Source: JAVKLU01 sp031538895 (GTDB lineage: Bacteria > Pseudomonadota > Gammaproteobacteria > Burkholderiales > Burkholderiaceae). Taken from it: 32,035 nucleotides of DNA. The DNA lies in assembly GCA_031538895.1 (NCBI GenBank), contig JAVKLU010000082.1, positions 1 to 32,035 of the forward strand, given 5' to 3'. Within the stretch, counting starts at the first letter, position 1. Every line of letters begins with the position of its first letter. A program made the position numbers and the translations under genes. This document shows positions 7,654 through 15,499 of this stretch, piece by piece. Under the pieces are notes generated by a model. It searched no databases, had not been told where the DNA came from, and saw only the letters and a list, made by a program, of their open reading frames with translations.

Positions 7654-8859
7654 TTATAAGGCTTCAAACACCCCTGCCGCGCCCATTCCTGTACCGATAC
7701 ACATTGTGACAACGCCCCATTTTTTTTTCAAACGACGCAAACCATGCAACAGCGTTGCAGTACGGATTGCGCCAGTCGCACCTAAAGGGTGACCTAGGGC
7801 AATCGCGCCGCCTAAAGGATTGACTTTGTTGGGGTCAAGTTTGACGCTGCGAATGACCGCCAGCGCCTGCGCAGCAAAGGCCTCGTTGAGTTCAAACCAA
7901 TCGACATCATTTTGCGTAATACCGGCGCGTTTGAGCGCGCGCGGAATCGCTTCGATGGGGCCGATACCCATTATTTCTGGCGGCACACCGGCAACGCTAT
8001 AACCGGCAAAGCGTGCCAGCGGAGAGGCGTTTAATGCTTTTAAGGCGCGTTCAGATATCACGATTACCGCGGCACTGCCGTCAGACATTTGCGAGGCGTT
8101 ACCGGCAGTGACCGAACCTTGAACTTGGAAAACGGGTTTGAGTGTCGCGAGTTTTGCTTGCGTACTTTCGCGGCGCGGACCTTCATCGATCAGATGTGTT
8201 TTTTCAAGTGTTTTGATGGTGGCTTGCCCGTTTTGTAAATTTTGTAAATTGGGGCGGTAAGAGGTGGTGGTAAAGGGGGTGATTTCTGCGCCAAAAGCTT
8301 TGGTAGCTTGCGCGGCGAGGGCTTTTTGATGCGAGGCGGCGGCGAATTCGTCTTGATCGGCGCGGTTCACTTGCCAACGTAGCGCCACTTTTTCAGCGGT
8401 AATGCCCATGCCATAAGCCATTGCAGTGAATTCCGATTGCGCAAATAAACGCGGATTCATCGTCATTTTGTTTCCTAACATATTGCTCATAACGCTCATG
8501 CTTTCGGTACCGGCGGCAATGACAATGTCGGCCATGCCGCTTTGGATGCGTTGCGCGGCTAATGCCACTGCTTCTAAACCCGATGCACAAAAACGATTGA
8601 TGGTAAATCCAGGAACCGTATCGGGAATCCCTGCTAACAGTAGCCCCATGCGCGCAACGTTTAATCCTTGTTCGGCTTCTGGGACAGCGCAGCCGACGAT
8701 CACTTCATCAATTTGCATGGGGTTTAATTGCGGCACTTGCGCGAGGACAGCCTTGAGCGCAGCGGCGAGTAAATCATCTGGGCGCGTGTTTTTGTAATAC
8801 CCATTGCGACGGCCAACAGGCAAACGAGTAGCAGCAAGAATATAAGCGGGACTAGACAT
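7654..8859 (-). CDS. Acetyl-CoA C-acyltransferase (thiolase)
   Basis: Thiolases cleave 3-ketoacyl-CoA with CoA during beta-oxidation, or run in reverse to make acetoacetyl-CoA. The product is 401 residues, a full-length thiolase. The nucleophilic cysteine C91 lies in INRFCASGLEA, the catalytic histidine H357 in GHPLGATGA and the second active-site cysteine C387 in CIGTGMGAAG. A good AGGAGA ribosome binding site precedes the ATG at 8859. No hydroxyacyl-CoA dehydrogenase/hydratase (fadB-type) partner is adjacent, so the specific substrate (fadA-type, pcaF-type or acetoacetyl-CoA thiolase) cannot be fixed from the sequence. It is probably monocistronic: two hairpins separate it from the upstream glutamine synthetase-like gene. 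Confidence 0.92.
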   Translation of the reverse strand: MSSPAYILAATRLPVGRRNGYYKNTRPDDLLAAALKAVLAQVPQLNPMQIDEVIVGCAVPEAEQGLNVARMGLLLAGIPDTVPGFTINRFCASGLEAVALAAQRIQSGMADIVIAAGTESMSVMSNMLGNKMTMNPRLFAQSEFTAMAYGMGITAEKVALRWQVNRADQDEFAAASHQKALAAQATKAFGAEITPFTTTSYRPNLQNLQNGQATIKTLEKTHLIDEGPRRESTQAKLATLKPVFQVQGSVTAGNASQMSDGSAAVIVISERALKALNASPLARFAGYSVAGVPPEIMGIGPIEAIPRALKRAGITQNDVDWFELNEAFAAQALAVIRSVKLDPNKVNPLGGAIALGHPLGATGAIRTATLLHGLRRLKKKWGVVTMCIGTGMGAAGVFEAL

Positions 8860-8998
8860 CAGAATCTCCTAAAAAATACGACCAACAAACAATAGTTGAG
8901 ACTGTACAGCGAAATAATTTTAAGCGCGATTTAGATTATTGTGATCTTGAGCTGAAGGATGACAAAAAAATACCTCAGAGCACTTGTTCAGAAAATTT

Positions 8999-9025
8999 AT
9001 AAAACATCAGCTTGCGATGTTTTAT
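8999..9025 (-). terminator. Second hairpin downstream of the puuA-like gene
   Basis: A perfect 10-bp inverted repeat (ATAAAACATC 8999-9008, GATGTTTTAT 9016-9025) with a 7-base loop. On the minus strand it follows the stronger hairpin at 9036-9067 and is trailed by an A/T-rich stretch. It may be a back-up terminator. Confidence 0.4.
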
Positions 9026-9035
9026 GGCCGTACAT

Positions 9036-9067
9036 AAAAAAACCGCCCCCAAATTCTGGGGCGGTTT
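9036..9067 (-). terminator. Strong rho-independent terminator after the puuA-like gene
   Basis: AAACCGCCCC (9040-9049) pairs perfectly with GGGGCGGTTT (9058-9067) around an 8-base loop. On the minus strand the stem is followed directly by a T-run (the A-run at 9036-9042 on the plus strand). It lies about 110 bases past the stop codon of the glutamine synthetase-like gene. The rest of the 320-bp gap between that gene and the thiolase holds the second hairpin and no gene I can support. Confidence 0.85.
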
Positions 9068-9179
9068 CTTCAATCATGAGTTAACGCGAACCAGCATTAA
9101 CGTGAACAAGCGAGATAAAACCGCGTAATTGATCTCGTCATCAGATAATCAGGGCTTGAGTTAGCGGGTAAAAATAGGG

Positions 9180-10565
9180 CTACACCAATAATAATAAATG
9201 CTGGCGTTCCCAAGGACTAATGACGCGCATGAACTCTTGATGTTCTAATTGTTTTAATGCCGCATAAATCGTCACAAAACGTTTGCCCATAACATCGTGC
9301 AAAGGTTTGCACGCACGTAGTAATTCGACCGAGTCGGTCAAACTAATGGGAAGGGTATGCCCCGATTTATACCCGTCGGTTTCGGTCTCTGGCGTAGCCT
9401 CTATCTGTTGTGTCATGCCCAAATAAGTGCACGCTAAAGTCGCCGCGATCGCGATATAGGGATTGACGTCAGCACCAATTAAACGATTTTCGACACGTCG
9501 CCCCGCCGGATTTGAGTGCGGGATACGGAATCCCACCGTTCGGTTATCGCGGCCCCACAATACATTGACCGGCGCAGCGGTATTGACCGCAAGGCGGCGA
9601 TATGAATTGACGTAGGGAGCAAAAAATGCCATTGAGGCCGGCGCGTATTTTTGTAAACCACCTAAGGCCCAGCGGAATAAATCCGTGTCTTTACCCTCAT
9701 CGGTACTGAAAATATTTTTACCGGTTTTGATATCAACCACGCTGTTATGCACGTGCATTGCTGACCCGGGTTGATCGCCCATCGGTTTGGCCATGAAAGT
9801 CGCGTACATATTGTGGCGTAACGCGGCTTCGCGCACCGTTCGTTTGAATAAAAACACGCTGTCGGCCAGTTCCATAGGATTGCCGTGCAAAAAGTTGATT
9901 TCCATTTGACCGGCACCCATTTCATGAATCAAGGTATCGATTTCAAGTTCTTGCTTTTCACAGTAATCGTAAATGTCTTCGAACAAAGGATCAAATTCAT
10001 TGACCGCATCAATGCTGTAAGACTGACGTCCAGACTCGGCACGGCCCGAACGACCAACGGGTGGTTTGAGTGGCAAGTTGGGATCAGTGTTGCGCTCTAA
10101 TAAATAAAATTCCAGTTCTGGCGCGACTACTGGACGCCAGCCTTTGGCTTCATACAAAGACAAAATATTGTGCAACACCGAACGCGGTGCGTAATCAACC
10201 AATTCGTTATCAAAGGTAAAGCAATCATGAATCACTTCAGCGGTTGGATCAGTTGCCCAAGGAACAATCCGCACAGTTGAGGCGTCAGGTTTGAGAATCA
10301 TGTCGTGATCGCGATGATCGATGACCTCATAAAAATCATCGTCCTCGGGATATTCGCCGGTGACGGTCATACCTAAAACGATTTCAGGTAAACGCATACC
10401 GCGTTCTTCGCGGAATTTGGCTCGTGGCAAAATTTTGCCGCGCGGTGAACCAGTCATATCGGGGACTAAACATTCAATTTCGGTGACGCCTTTTTGGTTC
10501 AACCATTGTTCCATTTCGTTGAAATTAATGTTTTCTCGTTGTTGTCTGGAGATATCTTCTTTCAT
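9180..10565 (-). CDS. puuA: Glutamine synthetase-family protein, probably gamma-glutamylpolyamine synthetase (PuuA-like)
   Basis: PuuA joins glutamate to putrescine with ATP, the first step of the gamma-glutamylated putrescine pathway. From the ATG at 10565 the product is 461 residues. It has the glutamine synthetase fold: an N-terminal beta-grasp part with LVPDMTGSPRGK, then APELEFYLLE, HEMGAGQMEINF, the ATP/metal motif GSAMHVHNS, NSYRRL and the RVENRLIGADVNPYIAIAA block. The insert GRSGRAESGRQSYS is typical of the PuuA/GlnA3-type branch rather than housekeeping GlnA, and there is no C-terminal adenylylation tyrosine motif. An upstream ATG four codons earlier exists, but only the chosen one has a GAGG at the right distance. 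A puuD-like gene lies 211 bp upstream on the same strand, supporting the role. Other polyamines could be the real substrate. Confidence 0.85.
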   Translation of the reverse strand: MKEDISRQQRENINFNEMEQWLNQKGVTEIECLVPDMTGSPRGKILPRAKFREERGMRLPEIVLGMTVTGEYPEDDDFYEVIDHRDHDMILKPDASTVRIVPWATDPTAEVIHDCFTFDNELVDYAPRSVLHNILSLYEAKGWRPVVAPELEFYLLERNTDPNLPLKPPVGRSGRAESGRQSYSIDAVNEFDPLFEDIYDYCEKQELEIDTLIHEMGAGQMEINFLHGNPMELADSVFLFKRTVREAALRHNMYATFMAKPMGDQPGSAMHVHNSVVDIKTGKNIFSTDEGKDTDLFRWALGGLQKYAPASMAFFAPYVNSYRRLAVNTAAPVNVLWGRDNRTVGFRIPHSNPAGRRVENRLIGADVNPYIAIAATLACTYLGMTQQIEATPETETDGYKSGHTLPISLTDSVELLRACKPLHDVMGKRFVTIYAALKQLEHQEFMRVISPWERQHLLLLV

Positions 10566-10776
10566 AGTAAGCCTCATTAAAGTGTGTTGCTGTGCAACAG
10601 TGTGAGCCTAAAACTAGAGTTAGAGATTTAGGCAAAATATCGGTCATCATAGACAGATTTATATGGTATTGCGTGGTGTCACGTTGAGCTACGTTGAATC
10701 AGCTGAATCTTGCGAGAGTTGCCGGTCAGGCTATCGTCGCGTGCGCCAGTAGTACCTCAATTGGTGGTGAGAGACA

Positions 10777-11559
10777 CTAACCTTCCGGTTGTGATTGCCA
10801 GATGTGTTCGCGACAGGCTGCGCCAAAGGCGTGGAAGAGGGCTTGATACTCAGGATAATGAGTGACCTGCCATTCAGGATGCCATTGCACTGCCAGTGCA
10901 AAAGGAGAGGCGCTGACACTGATGGCCTCAATCAAACCATCCGGTGCCGTGGCCTCGACGCGCAATCCCTTACCCAGTCGTTGTATGCCTTGACCATGTA
11001 AAGAGTTGACGGTCAAGGTTTTAGTTTGATCATAAATTTTTGCCAACAGACCACCTTCGATGACTGAAACAGTGTGAGCAAAAGCGTATTGCTTTTCTTT
11101 AGGTGCCGCTGGATCGTCGCGGTGGTCCATTTTTCCGTTGATCTGGTGTACCGCTTGGTACAGCGTACCGCCCATCGCAACATTGAGTTCTTGTAAACCT
11201 CGACAGACACCAAAGATCGGTAGTTGCGTCGCCAGTGCGTGGGCGATTACGGAAAAACTGCGCGCATCGCGACGTTCGTCCATTAGCATATCGGACGAAT
11301 CCAGCGGTGCATCGTAGCGCCAATTGGCGACATTGGAAGGTGAACCGGTGAGGAATAAACCGTCTAAACCATCGAGCAAATCTTTGGCTTCAAAGGCATC
11401 CGAAAAATCGGCTGGCAAAATAATGGGAATGACATTTGCCACACGAACTAGTGCCGCGAGATATTTGTCCTGAACCGCGTGATGATCGTGTTGTCCGATA
11501 GTTTTGATGCAACTGACAACCCCAACGCGAGGGATTTTTGATGGTATTTTATTTGTCAT
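10777..11559 (-). CDS. puuD: Gamma-glutamyl-gamma-aminobutyrate hydrolase family protein (PuuD-like)
   Basis: PuuD is a class I glutamine amidotransferase-like hydrolase that releases GABA from gamma-glutamyl-GABA, the last step of the pathway begun by PuuA. The product is 260 residues. The nucleophile C119 sits in FGVCRGLQELNVAMGG, and the remaining triad residues H227 and E229 are in VQWHPEWQ. FLTGSPSNV and the GTLYQAVHQ block are also typical. It is upstream of the puuA-like gene on the same strand, separated by about 210 bp in which I see no gene. The oxidase (PuuB) and dehydrogenase (PuuC) of the pathway are not in this window. Confidence 0.88.
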   Translation of the reverse strand: MTNKIPSKIPRVGVVSCIKTIGQHDHHAVQDKYLAALVRVANVIPIILPADFSDAFEAKDLLDGLDGLFLTGSPSNVANWRYDAPLDSSDMLMDERRDARSFSVIAHALATQLPIFGVCRGLQELNVAMGGTLYQAVHQINGKMDHRDDPAAPKEKQYAFAHTVSVIEGGLLAKIYDQTKTLTVNSLHGQGIQRLGKGLRVEATAPDGLIEAISVSASPFALAVQWHPEWQVTHYPEYQALFHAFGAACREHIWQSQPEG

Positions 11560-11719
11560 ACATAACCTTTAACAGGTGTCGTACGGTCTCTTTAATTAGA
11601 TGCGAATTATACCGCCCCGGTGTTTGTTCGTCTACTGAGACAGGGTGTAACCCTTTAGCCAGAGCTTGATAAGGAATCAGTTTAAGGCGTCACTTGAATG
11701 GAAATAATTCTTCTTTGAA

Positions 11720-13192
11720 TTATTGAATTGGCCAGTTTTGTAGAAGCTGTTTAACACCTTCAGTCGGTGCATTCCAATCATCGGCAGTGGTTTGGCGAAA
11801 TAGTTGTGCGCTGGGATACCACGCACAGGTTTGTGCGTGATCGCCATCATTTTGCCAACGCCAATCGGCGTGACGGTGCAACAATATCAAAACGGGAATA
11901 CCCAAGGCGCCGGCAAGATGCGCAACGACGGTATCGACAGTCACGATTAGGTCTAAATTCATCATCAATCCTGCGGTATCGGCCAAGTCGTCAAAAGGTG
12001 CGTAGTTCAAAATTTCAGGATGGCGTGGGAGAAAGGATTCATCCTCGGAGTTTTTATCGTGACACAAACTGACGAATTGAGTATTGGGTGTGGCTAATAG
12101 ATTTTCTAAGGCTGCGGGTGTTAAGCGTTTTTTGTGGGGCACTGATAAACCACGCCACATCAGTCCGATTTTGAGTACTTTTTTGGGTAAGAGGTCTTGC
12201 CATTTTTTACGCAAAATGTAATCGCATTGCAGATAAGAAGTGTGTGCTGGAAGATTGTTTTGATCGGTATTAAACGCGAGAGGCAGGCTCAGCAAAGGGA
12301 CCTGATAGTCGAAGTCGGTCGCATCTTTATATGAGGTGACCAGATCAATCGGTAGCGCACTGGAAATTAACAAGCGGCGCAAAGTGTGCGGCGTATAAAA
12401 AATGACGCGTCCGCCTCTTTGTACTAATAAAGGTAGGTAACGCACAAATTGCACGCAGTCGCCCAAACCTTGTTCGGCATACACAAAAATAGTTTTGTTT
12501 TCAAGTGATTGATAACCCGTCCATTGCGGTTCTTTGAAATCAGTGGGTTGGGGATGATGGGTTTCACCGGCCCAACGATTTTCATAAAAATACCAACCTA
12601 AGGCGTAACGACGGATCGATAAATAGGCAAAGCCCAGATTTTTTTTGGCGTTGATGTGATGCGCATCGTGTGCGAGGGCCTCTAAATTGCAACGCAAAGA
12701 TTGATCGTAATCACCCAATTCAAAATAACAAAAACCAATTTGCGCCCAAATTTCAGCGGGTTTGATATTTAACTTGAGGCAATTTTGTAGCTGTTGAAGT
12801 GCTTCTTGATACCGACCCAATTGGGTTAAACAGACGCCCAGGTTGAATAGGGCAGCGTAACTGGAGTCCTTTTTTACCGCAAGTTTGAGGTGCGCGTATG
12901 CGGCATCAAAAGATTTGATAGCGATCAGTGCATTGCCCAAATTTATGCGGATACTAATTTTGTCGGGATCAAGTTTGACGGCGTGTTGTAGCAGTCGAAC
13001 CGCCTCGTCAAACTGTTGACGTTGACCGTATAACACACCTAACATTTCCGCCGCTTGCGCGCTTTGCGGATTCGCGCTGAGCCAGTTGATGTACAACGTT
13101 TGCGCTTGATCTAAAAGGCCGTCGCGATGCGCGTTCATGGCGCGTGTTAATTGATCGGTGTCGGTTGGATTGAGTAAAGATGAGGAGGTCAT
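11720..13192 (-). CDS. TPR protein with C-terminal glycosyltransferase-like domain
   Basis: The N-terminal half (about residues 15-210) is a chain of tetratricopeptide repeats: for example AEMLGVLYGQRQQFDEAVRLLQHAVKLDP, of which the ending pattern recurs about every 34 residues. The C-terminal half has the block FVYAEQGLGDCVQFVRYLPLL, then IGLMWRGLSVPHKKRL and VTVDTVVAHLAGALGIPVLILL, which resemble the GT-B ADP-heptose/O-GlcNAc-transferase-like domain often fused to TPRs in proteobacteria. The substrate is unknown; a role in protein or surface glycosylation is inference. The ATG at 13192 was preferred; in-frame ATG at 13216 and TTG at 13225 are alternatives, none with a good ribosome binding site. 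It is divergent from acpP. Confidence 0.8.
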   Translation of the reverse strand: MTSSSLLNPTDTDQLTRAMNAHRDGLLDQAQTLYINWLSANPQSAQAAEMLGVLYGQRQQFDEAVRLLQHAVKLDPDKISIRINLGNALIAIKSFDAAYAHLKLAVKKDSSYAALFNLGVCLTQLGRYQEALQQLQNCLKLNIKPAEIWAQIGFCYFELGDYDQSLRCNLEALAHDAHHINAKKNLGFAYLSIRRYALGWYFYENRWAGETHHPQPTDFKEPQWTGYQSLENKTIFVYAEQGLGDCVQFVRYLPLLVQRGGRVIFYTPHTLRRLLISSALPIDLVTSYKDATDFDYQVPLLSLPLAFNTDQNNLPAHTSYLQCDYILRKKWQDLLPKKVLKIGLMWRGLSVPHKKRLTPAALENLLATPNTQFVSLCHDKNSEDESFLPRHPEILNYAPFDDLADTAGLMMNLDLIVTVDTVVAHLAGALGIPVLILLHRHADWRWQNDGDHAQTCAWYPSAQLFRQTTADDWNAPTEGVKQLLQNWPIQ

Positions 13193-13362
13193 GGTCCGAA
13201 TTTTACGCGGTGACATTTGACTCAATTATGTGAGCACAATAATCCTTTGGTAGAATGCGCCATCAGATTGTTAAATCAGTTAGATAAATAGATTTTTGAA
13301 TTTCAGAATTATTGGTTACAGGTCTGTTAGAATTCATCGGTTCGTCACTACTTGGAGAAAAT

Positions 13363-13602
13363 ATGTCGGATATAGAACAACGTGTTAAAAAAATTGTTGC
13401 TGAGCAGTTAGGAGTTGCAGAAGCTGAAGTTAAAAATGAATCTTCATTTGTGAATGATTTGGGTGCTGATTCCTTAGATACCGTTGAATTGGTCATGGCG
13501 CTTGAAGACGAATTTGAAATTGAAATTCCAGATGAAGAAGCTGAAAAAATTACGACTGTCCAACAAGCAATTGATTACGCTAAAGGTCATATTAAGGCCT
13601 AA
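13363..13602 (+). CDS. acpP: Acyl carrier protein
   Basis: AcpP carries growing acyl chains on a 4'-phosphopantetheine arm during fatty acid synthesis. The 79-residue acidic product has the invariant GADSLD motif with the prosthetic-group serine at S37, and the helix EEAEKITTVQQAIDYA. The ATG at 13363 is preceded by TTGGAGA; the frame is open further upstream but that part is not ACP sequence. A strong terminator follows, so acpP can be expressed at a higher level than the downstream fabF, as usual. Confidence 0.98.
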   Translation: MSDIEQRVKKIVAEQLGVAEAEVKNESSFVNDLGADSLDTVELVMALEDEFEIEIPDEEAEKITTVQQAIDYAKGHIKA

Positions 13603-13639
13603 GTTAATGGTGTAATCGTCGTGTCGTTTGATTGTGCCC

Positions 13640-13668
13640 TTGCCCCGCTTTCGCGGGGCAAATTTTTT
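13640..13668 (+). terminator. Rho-independent terminator/attenuator after acpP
   Basis: TTGCCCCGC (13640-13648) and GCGGGGCAA (13653-13661) form a perfect 9-bp stem with a TTTC tetraloop, followed by six T (13663-13668). It separates the abundant acpP mRNA from fabF. Confidence 0.92.
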
Positions 13669-13768
13669 AAGAATTCTCAATGTGTTCTTGTTTCGTTGGC
13701 ACAAATTCTTTGGAGTTATTTGAAAAGGGCAGTCAATAAATAAATTATTGAGCGAAAGAGAGGCTATC

Positions 13769-15004
13769 GTGAGTCGTCGTATCGTAGTGACAGGATTAGG
13801 ATTGGTAACCCCGGTAGGGAATACCGTGAACAGTACATGGGAAGCTTTGCTTGCCGGACGATCAGGAATCGGCCCCATTACTCGGTTTGATGCCTCAAGT
13901 TTGTCGACGCGCTTCGCGGGCGAGGTCAAAGATTTTGCGATTGATTCATACATTCCGGCTAAAGAGGCACGGCATATGGATACGTTTATTCACTATGGTT
14001 TAGCCGCTGGAATGCAGGCGGTGACTGATAGTGGATTGGATTTTGCAGTGGAGGATTTAACACGAATCGGCGTCTTAGTCGGTTCTGGAATTGGTGGTTT
14101 GAATTTAATTGAAAGCTCTCACGCTGAAGTTTTGATTAAAGGTGTGCGTCGTTTGTCGCCGTTTTTTGTTCCCGCAACGATCATTAATATGATCTCGGGT
14201 CATTTGTCGATCAAATACGGTTTACAAGGACCAAATTTATCGATAGTGACGGCCTGTACAACGGGTTTGCACTCAATTGGTCAAGCCGCGCGGATGATTG
14301 CCTATGGCGATGCTGATGTGATGGTGGCCGGTGGCGCTGAAGCGACAGTCTCGCTATTAGGTGTTGGTGGATTTGCCGCCGCGCGTGCTTTGTCGGCGCG
14401 TAACGACGATCCCCAAACGGCCTCGCGCCCATGGGACAAAGATCGTGATGGTTTTGTTTTGGGTGAAGGTGCTGGCGTAATGGTGTTAGAAGAGTATGAA
14501 CACGCCAAAGCCCGTGGTGCCAAAATTTATGCCGAACTCAATGGCTTTGGCATGAGCGCGGATGCACATCACATGACGGCGCCGATGGAAAACGGCGATG
14601 GCGCCATGCGCTGTATGCACGCGGCTTTAAAAGACGCAAAATTAAATCCAGATCAAATTGGTTACATCAACGCGCATGGCACCTCAACGCCATTGGGTGA
14701 TATGGCGGAAACGACGGCGATCAAACGTGCTTTGGGTGATCACGCGTATAAAGCGGTGGTGAACTCAACCAAATCAATGACCGGTCATTTGTTGGGTGGC
14801 GCCGGAGGCATCGAATCGGTGATTACGGTTCTGGCTTTACATCATCAAATTTCACCACCGACGATTAATATTTTTAATCAAGACCCGGCGTGTGATTTGG
14901 ACTACTGTGCTAATCAAGCGCGTCCTTTGTCGGTTCAATATGCCTTGAAAAACTCGTTTGGTTTTGGAGGTACTAATGGATCTTTGGTGTTTGGGAGGAT
15001 TTAA
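13769..15004 (+). CDS. fabF: Beta-ketoacyl-ACP synthase II
   Basis: FabF condenses malonyl-ACP with acyl-ACP, elongating fatty acids, including palmitoleate to cis-vaccenate. From the GTG at 13769 (MSRRIVVTGLG), preceded by GAGAGG, the product is 411 residues. The catalytic triad falls on the same numbers as in E. coli FabF: C163 in TACTTG, H303 in NAHGTST and H340 in SMTGHLLGGAGG. A TTG seven codons upstream is in frame but gives a non-family extension. The terminator behind acpP implies either read-through or a separate promoter. Confidence 0.97.
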   Translation: MSRRIVVTGLGLVTPVGNTVNSTWEALLAGRSGIGPITRFDASSLSTRFAGEVKDFAIDSYIPAKEARHMDTFIHYGLAAGMQAVTDSGLDFAVEDLTRIGVLVGSGIGGLNLIESSHAEVLIKGVRRLSPFFVPATIINMISGHLSIKYGLQGPNLSIVTACTTGLHSIGQAARMIAYGDADVMVAGGAEATVSLLGVGGFAAARALSARNDDPQTASRPWDKDRDGFVLGEGAGVMVLEEYEHAKARGAKIYAELNGFGMSADAHHMTAPMENGDGAMRCMHAALKDAKLNPDQIGYINAHGTSTPLGDMAETTAIKRALGDHAYKAVVNSTKSMTGHLLGGAGGIESVITVLALHHQISPPTINIFNQDPACDLDYCANQARPLSVQYALKNSFGFGGTNGSLVFGRI

Positions 15005-15042
15005 TATCTGACCTTGATTGAACGCTTAAATTGTTCAATGTC

Positions 15043-15414
15043 ATGCGTGATCAAACAGTTCAATTTACTTTAAGCAACATGGGTAACATCGCTATCGTGC
15101 TGTTCTTAATGGTCTTGATCGCGCCTTTGAGCATTGTTTTTTTAAGTTGGCCCATGGAATGCTTAGGATTTTGGTGTGTTGCACTAATGCGTTATTTACC
15201 GCGCAATCTGACAAATTTCGTGACGCAAAATTCAGCTTATGTGGGGCTTGATCACGTGGTTCATGCGAACATTTTTTTTGTTTTATTAAGAACGGAAAAG
15301 AGTTTTCGTTTGTTATGGCGTTTTATGGTCAGCGAACCGCAATTTCATCGCCTGCTACTTCATAGTTTGAATACGCAATGGATTGATGAAAAAGCGGGTT
15401 TCAAGCGTTATTAA
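15043..15414 (+). CDS. Small membrane protein of unknown function behind fabF
   Basis: From the ATG at 15043 the product is 123 residues; a TTG at 15031 is an alternative start. A hydrophobic stretch at about residues 15-45 (IAIVLFLMVLIAPLSIVFL and following) suggests one or two membrane helices. The C-terminal part is basic and ends in a segment RLLWRFMVSEPQFHRLLLHSL. In many Burkholderiales a YgfX/CptA-like small membrane protein occupies this place between fabF and the rpoE-rse-mucD genes. Length, hydrophobic N-terminus and the 'WR....LLL' ending would fit, but similarity by eye is weak and I do not assign the family. Ribosome binding site is poor. Confidence 0.55.
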   Translation: MRDQTVQFTLSNMGNIAIVLFLMVLIAPLSIVFLSWPMECLGFWCVALMRYLPRNLTNFVTQNSAYVGLDHVVHANIFFVLLRTEKSFRLLWRFMVSEPQFHRLLLHSLNTQWIDEKAGFKRY

Positions 15415-15499
15415 ATTTTAATCGTTTTACATTTTCCTCACGGTTTGGCTTTATCTGAAGTTAAAAATAGTTATTTAATAATTTTTTAAAGAGTAAAAA

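Noticed and set aside
7633..7655. Hairpin with T-run reading on the plus strand near the thiolase stop codon
   Set aside because: The stem is only 7 bp with a wobble pair, no plus-strand gene reads into it, and on the minus strand no T-run follows.
13474..13953. Minus-strand open frame across acpP, its terminator and fabF
   Set aside because: It crosses two well-supported genes and a terminator in antisense, with no family features.
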